Source: Crocinitomicaceae bacterium
Lineage (GTDB): Bacteria; Bacteroidota; Bacteroidia; Flavobacteriales_D; Crocinitomicaceae
Assembly (NCBI GenBank): GCA_030833265.1
Contig: JAURHO010000056.1
Location: 1 to 9,824, forward strand
DNA: 9,824 bases
Direction of reading: 5' to 3'
The notes beneath the pieces are model-generated. The model did not search any database. It worked only from the letters and a program-made list of their open reading frames with translations, and was not told where the DNA came from. The translations under genes were made by a program, and so were the position numbers. This document shows positions 6,912-9,824 of the stretch, in pieces. Position 1 is the first letter of the stretch. Every line of letters starts with the position of its first letter.

Positions 6912-6928
6912 AACGCAGTATTTGCGTT
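6912..6928 (+). other. Short hairpin between yebC and porW
   Basis: AACGCA (6912-6917) and TGCGTT (6923-6928) form a perfect six-pair stem around a five-base loop, GTATT. It starts 13 bases after the yebC stop and ends 20 bases before the porW ATG. The T-run after it (CTTTTTG, about 6937-6943) begins nine bases later, so it is not a standard intrinsic terminator. It could attenuate readthrough or mark an mRNA 3' end, or be chance. The alternative TTG start of porW at 6922 would lie inside it. Confidence 0.3.
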
Positions 6929-6948
6929 ATAACCCTCTTTTTGCATTC

Positions 6949-9573
6949 ATGCGTACAAGCCTTTACATCTTCCTGACCTCAATGCTGCTTTTGCTGTCAT
7001 GGGCTTGTTCTACAGAAAACAATACGCCACTGAATCGCTTCTATCATCAAACCACCGCTAAATACAATGGCCATTTCAATGCCAAAGAATTGTTGCGTGT
7101 TTCACTCAAAACTTACCACGATAGTCGCAAAGAAGATTTTTACACCATCCTTCCGATCTTTCCCGTTCCATCTGAAAAAGACGTCAAGGGAATGCTCCCA
7201 GCCATTGACACCGCTGTCGTGAAATGTTCCAAAGTGATCCTCAATCACAGCATGCCAACTGCTGAAAACATGTTTTATAAATCTGTTGAGTATAACAAAT
7301 GGATTGACGAGAACTGGCTCACTGTAGGCGAAGCATTTTTCTATCGCCGCGACTACCAAAAAGCCCTTGATAACTTTGAGTTTGTCAAGCGCTTCTTTGA
7401 GAAAGACCCAAGCACTTATGAGGCTAGTCTTTGGATTGCTCGCATTTACATCGAGCAGCGCAAATACGCCGATGCCAAACTCATTCTCGATGCCCTCAAC
7501 GAGCGTGCAGAATTGCAAAAAGACAAGAAAATCAAAGATTATATTCCTTTTATCAAGGAAAAAAATCCAGAGGCTGGTCCGGAAATGTCCAAGAAGTTGC
7601 AATACGAAATCCACCGCACCTTTGCTGACCTTGCCCTGCGTCGCCGAGAATACGACCTTGCTATCGAGGGGCTCAAATTAGCCATTGCCAAATGTCCGGT
7701 AGCCAAAGAAAAGGCCAGACTCAACTACATTTTGGCCCAGCTATACCAACAACAAAATTTAATGCCAGAAGCTACTCAGCGCTATGGCAAGGCCTACAAA
7801 GCGGCTGCATCGCCAGAAATTGCTTTCAACGCGCGCTTGAACAGAGCAATTGTCAGCGGTGACCAAAGATTAATGGGCGATCTTCAAAAGATGCTTAGAG
7901 ATGCTAAAAATGCAACTTTCAAAGATCAAATTTATTATGCGATGGCTCTCATGGAACTCAATAAGGGCAACAAAGATTTGGCAAAATCTCACCTCACATC
8001 GTCTGCTTTTTACTCTAATAATAACAAGCGTCAACGCGCACAATCTTATGAAAAACTAGGCGATATTTCCTTTGCTGACAAAAACTATGTTCACGCGCAA
8101 AAATACTATGACTCGAGTTCAAGATTTATCACCGACGACTATCCGAACGGCGAGCAAATCAAAAGCAAAGCGAGCAAATTAGCAGACCTCGTTAAAGCCA
8201 TAGAAACGGCCCAATTTGAAGACTCCGTTCAGCGCATTGCAGCTTTGTCAGAAAAAGACCGCGAAGATTTCCTCAAAGAAACACTGAAGCAAATCAAAAG
8301 AGAAGAGCAGCGTCGCAAAGAATTAGAAGCCGCCAAATTATTAGCCCTTCAACAGAGCCAAACTACTACTACAACTGGCAATGCCAATAAGTTTATTTTC
8401 AATAACCCTAAGTTGCGCGAAGACGGCTTTAACGAGTTTCGCAAGAATTGGGGCGTGCGTGAAAACACCGATGATTGGCGCCGTAGCGAACGCATCATTT
8501 TAAATGCCAACATTGACCCACTTAGTCAAGATTCTACACAGCAAGCAGCAACCGGTGCGGCTAAAAAAGATACGCTTAGCATAGCGTCATTGCTGGCAAA
8601 TATTCCACTCACTCCTGAAGCGCTCAAAAGCTCTCAAGAACGTTTGCTAGATGCCCTTTATACCTCAGGTGTTCTTTACAAGGAAATCCTCAATGAAGGT
8701 GAATTAGCTGCTGCACAATTTTTAGCGATCCTAGAAATGAATCTCAATCACCCGACAGATTTGTCTGCGGCCTTTCAACTTTACAAAATTTATGAAAATG
8801 GCCCTGAAGCAGCTCAATATAAGGCCTACATCCTCAAAAAATATCCAAGTTCTGATGCCGCAAATTTCTTCCGCGACCCAGATTTCTATGTCAAGCAAAA
8901 ATTAAGTGCGCAAAAAGATCAAGCAGCCTATTTAGCTTTACTTGAAAAGTATGAGCAAGCCTACTACGCACAAGTTTTGAGTGCCACGCAACCCATCGTA
9001 GACAACGACCCATCCAATGCGTATCGCGCTGAATACCTTTTATTGAATGCCTTGGCTTTTGGTCAGCTCAATGAAAATAAACAACTCTTAGTTCCAAAAT
9101 TACAGCGCATCATCGATGAAAAGCCAAAGTCTGACCAAGCTGTTCGCGCACAAGAAATGATTCAAACGATTCAAAAAGGCGTATCTAAATTTGAAGTGGG
9201 CACCAAAAAAGAGTCTTCTATTTATTCAACAGATATCAGCGGCACTCAGTTTGTGATTGTTTTGCTAGATGAAGACGAAGAGGCCGATGATCTTCGAACT
9301 GCTGTAGCTAACTTCTCAACCAAGGCTTACAAAACAGGAAAAGTCAAAGTTTCGGTCAAAACCACGGTGGCCGAAAATAATTTTGTACTTGTTGCAGACT
9401 TCCCATCGGCCAAGATTGCCTGGGATTACCTCAACGCCTACAAAGCCGGTTTTGAGTATCTCGATGACTATCAAAACAATAAAATTTACATAATCAGTCA
9501 AGAAAATTTGAAAAAGTTGATAGAAAGCTCGAAATTTGATGATTATAAAGCATTTTTCATCGATAATTACTAA
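6949..9573 (+). CDS. porW: Type IX secretion system lipoprotein PorW/SprE (TPR protein)
   Basis: This 874-residue outer-membrane lipoprotein belongs to the family that links the type IX secretion motor/ring components to the Sov translocon and is needed for secretion and, in gliding species, motility. Residues 1-19 form a lipoprotein signal with C20 as the lipidated Cys (L-S-W-A-C; the Trp at -2 is unusual). TPR-like helices lie near 121-190, 219-286 and 361-399. A charged coiled coil (about 436-471) and a Thr-rich linker lead to FNNPKLREDGFNEFRKNWG...DDWRRS (about 480-513), typical of this family. A C-terminal domain from about 765 starts GTQFVIVLLDEDE and ends KAFFIDNY. The ATG at 6949 is preferred over an in-frame TTG at 6922: it puts the signal peptide right at the N-terminus, while the longer form adds nine unneeded residues. 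No clear promoter lies in the 50-base gap after yebC. The bactofilin gene starts six bases after the stop. Confidence 0.88.
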   Translation: MRTSLYIFLTSMLLLLSWACSTENNTPLNRFYHQTTAKYNGHFNAKELLRVSLKTYHDSRKEDFYTILPIFPVPSEKDVKGMLPAIDTAVVKCSKVILNHSMPTAENMFYKSVEYNKWIDENWLTVGEAFFYRRDYQKALDNFEFVKRFFEKDPSTYEASLWIARIYIEQRKYADAKLILDALNERAELQKDKKIKDYIPFIKEKNPEAGPEMSKKLQYEIHRTFADLALRRREYDLAIEGLKLAIAKCPVAKEKARLNYILAQLYQQQNLMPEATQRYGKAYKAAASPEIAFNARLNRAIVSGDQRLMGDLQKMLRDAKNATFKDQIYYAMALMELNKGNKDLAKSHLTSSAFYSNNNKRQRAQSYEKLGDISFADKNYVHAQKYYDSSSRFITDDYPNGEQIKSKASKLADLVKAIETAQFEDSVQRIAALSEKDREDFLKETLKQIKREEQRRKELEAAKLLALQQSQTTTTTGNANKFIFNNPKLREDGFNEFRKNWGVRENTDDWRRSERIILNANIDPLSQDSTQQAATGAAKKDTLSIASLLANIPLTPEALKSSQERLLDALYTSGVLYKEILNEGELAAAQFLAILEMNLNHPTDLSAAFQLYKIYENGPEAAQYKAYILKKYPSSDAANFFRDPDFYVKQKLSAQKDQAAYLALLEKYEQAYYAQVLSATQPIVDNDPSNAYRAEYLLLNALAFGQLNENKQLLVPKLQRIIDEKPKSDQAVRAQEMIQTIQKGVSKFEVGTKKESSIYSTDISGTQFVIVLLDEDEEADDLRTAVANFSTKAYKTGKVKVSVKTTVAENNFVLVADFPSAKIAWDYLNAYKAGFEYLDDYQNNKIYIISQENLKKLIESSKFDDYKAFFIDNY

Positions 9574-9579
9574 GCTCTT

Positions 9580-9824
9580 ATGCTAAGAAAAGACATTTTC
9601 GGGGGTTCTAGCCAAGTTGATCACGCAGACCGTCTCAACAAAATTGTAGCCGGAACAGAAATCAATGGTGACCTCACCTCAGATTCAAATATTCATCTCG
9701 AAGGCGAAGTAAATGGAAACGTTTCTTGCGCAGGTCGTGTAGTGATTGGTAGTTCAGGTAAAATCAATGGTAACCTCGTTTGCGTACATGCAGAAATTGA
9801 AGGCGCCATGGAAGGTCAGCTTAT
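9580..9824 (+). CDS. Bactofilin (polymer-forming cytoskeletal protein), N-terminal part, truncated by window edge
   Basis: An ATG at 9580 opens a frame that stays open to the window end (81 codons plus two bases). The protein starts MLRKDIFGGSSQVDHADRLN, then IVAGTEINGDLTSDSN, LEGEVNGNVSCAGRVVIGSSG and KINGNLVCVHAEIEGAMEGQL. The recurring G-x(I/V)-x-G spacing is the right-handed beta-helix repeat of bactofilins, which polymerise without nucleotides into cytoplasmic filaments or membrane-associated patches and help place cell-wall or envelope machinery. The GTEINGD stretch near residue 25 is the usual entry to the helix. The short polar N-terminal tail is also typical. It starts six bases after the porW stop, so the two are very probably co-transcribed. 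The C-terminal half lies outside the window. Confidence 0.9.
   Translation, partial: MLRKDIFGGSSQVDHADRLNKIVAGTEINGDLTSDSNIHLEGEVNGNVSCAGRVVIGSSGKINGNLVCVHAEIEGAMEGQL

Noticed and set aside
6899..6926. Possible porW promoter: TTTG at 6899-6902 with TATTTG near 6919
   Set aside because: The downstream box lacks the two spacer bases of TAnnTTTG and the distance (16) is too short, so it does not meet the pattern seen before yebC.
7102..7614. 170-residue open frame on the - strand inside porW
   Set aside because: It lies wholly within the PorW coding region, antisense to the TPR part, and the peptide shows no family motif; it is a codon-bias shadow.
1..9824. Search by eye for tRNAs, CRISPR arrays, insertion-sequence ends, toxin-antitoxin pairs and defence genes
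   Set aside because: No regular repeat-spacer pattern, terminal inverted repeats, target-site duplications, tRNA-like T-loop sequence or defence-type domain was seen; genes are packed and conventional.

Overview
The window looks like ordinary chromosome from a member of the Bacteroidota, most likely a Flavobacteriales-type bacterium. Four things support this. The promoters carry the phylum's TAnnTTTG -7 box and Shine-Dalgarno sites are largely absent. There is a PorW/SprE type IX secretion lipoprotein. A bactofilin gene follows it directly. LeuRS has an extra insertion of the kind I associate with this phylum. Base composition and codon use look even throughout. I see no insertion sequence, phage gene, CRISPR array, tRNA or rRNA, and no gap longer than about 85 bases.

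Layout. Positions 1-1748 hold three genes on the + strand joined by two 14-base stop/start overlaps: the tail of an unidentified gene, a GT9 (heptosyltransferase-like) glycosyltransferase, and a small membrane protein that appears to be a divergent UbiA-like prenyltransferase. leuS (1787-4564) has its own -7 box in the short gap before it. A MerR/cobalamin-binding regulator of the CarH/LitR type runs on the opposite strand (5452-4583). It converges on leuS with 18 bases between them and diverges from engB (5536-6126). yebC (6188-6898) follows engB and has the best promoter in the window. porW/sprE (6949-9573) comes next, then the start of a bactofilin gene that runs off the window edge.

How the genes fit together. 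Most encode core functions: leucyl-tRNA synthesis (LeuS), large-subunit ribosome assembly (EngB) and a ribosome/translation-associated factor (YebC). The envelope genes are the GT9 enzyme, which probably acts on surface glycan or lipopolysaccharide, the membrane prenyltransferase-like protein, the outer-membrane T9SS lipoprotein PorW, and the cytoskeletal bactofilin. The regulator is the one gene that looks environment-responsive. It keeps both signature motifs of adenosylcobalamin photoreceptors, and the short region it shares with engB contains overlapping divergent promoter elements.

I did not find a convincing previously undescribed system. The points most worth a second look are the CarH-like regulator, which lacks the His next to the signature Trp; the UbiA-like protein, which keeps only the second Asp-rich motif; and the probably leaderless engB transcript.
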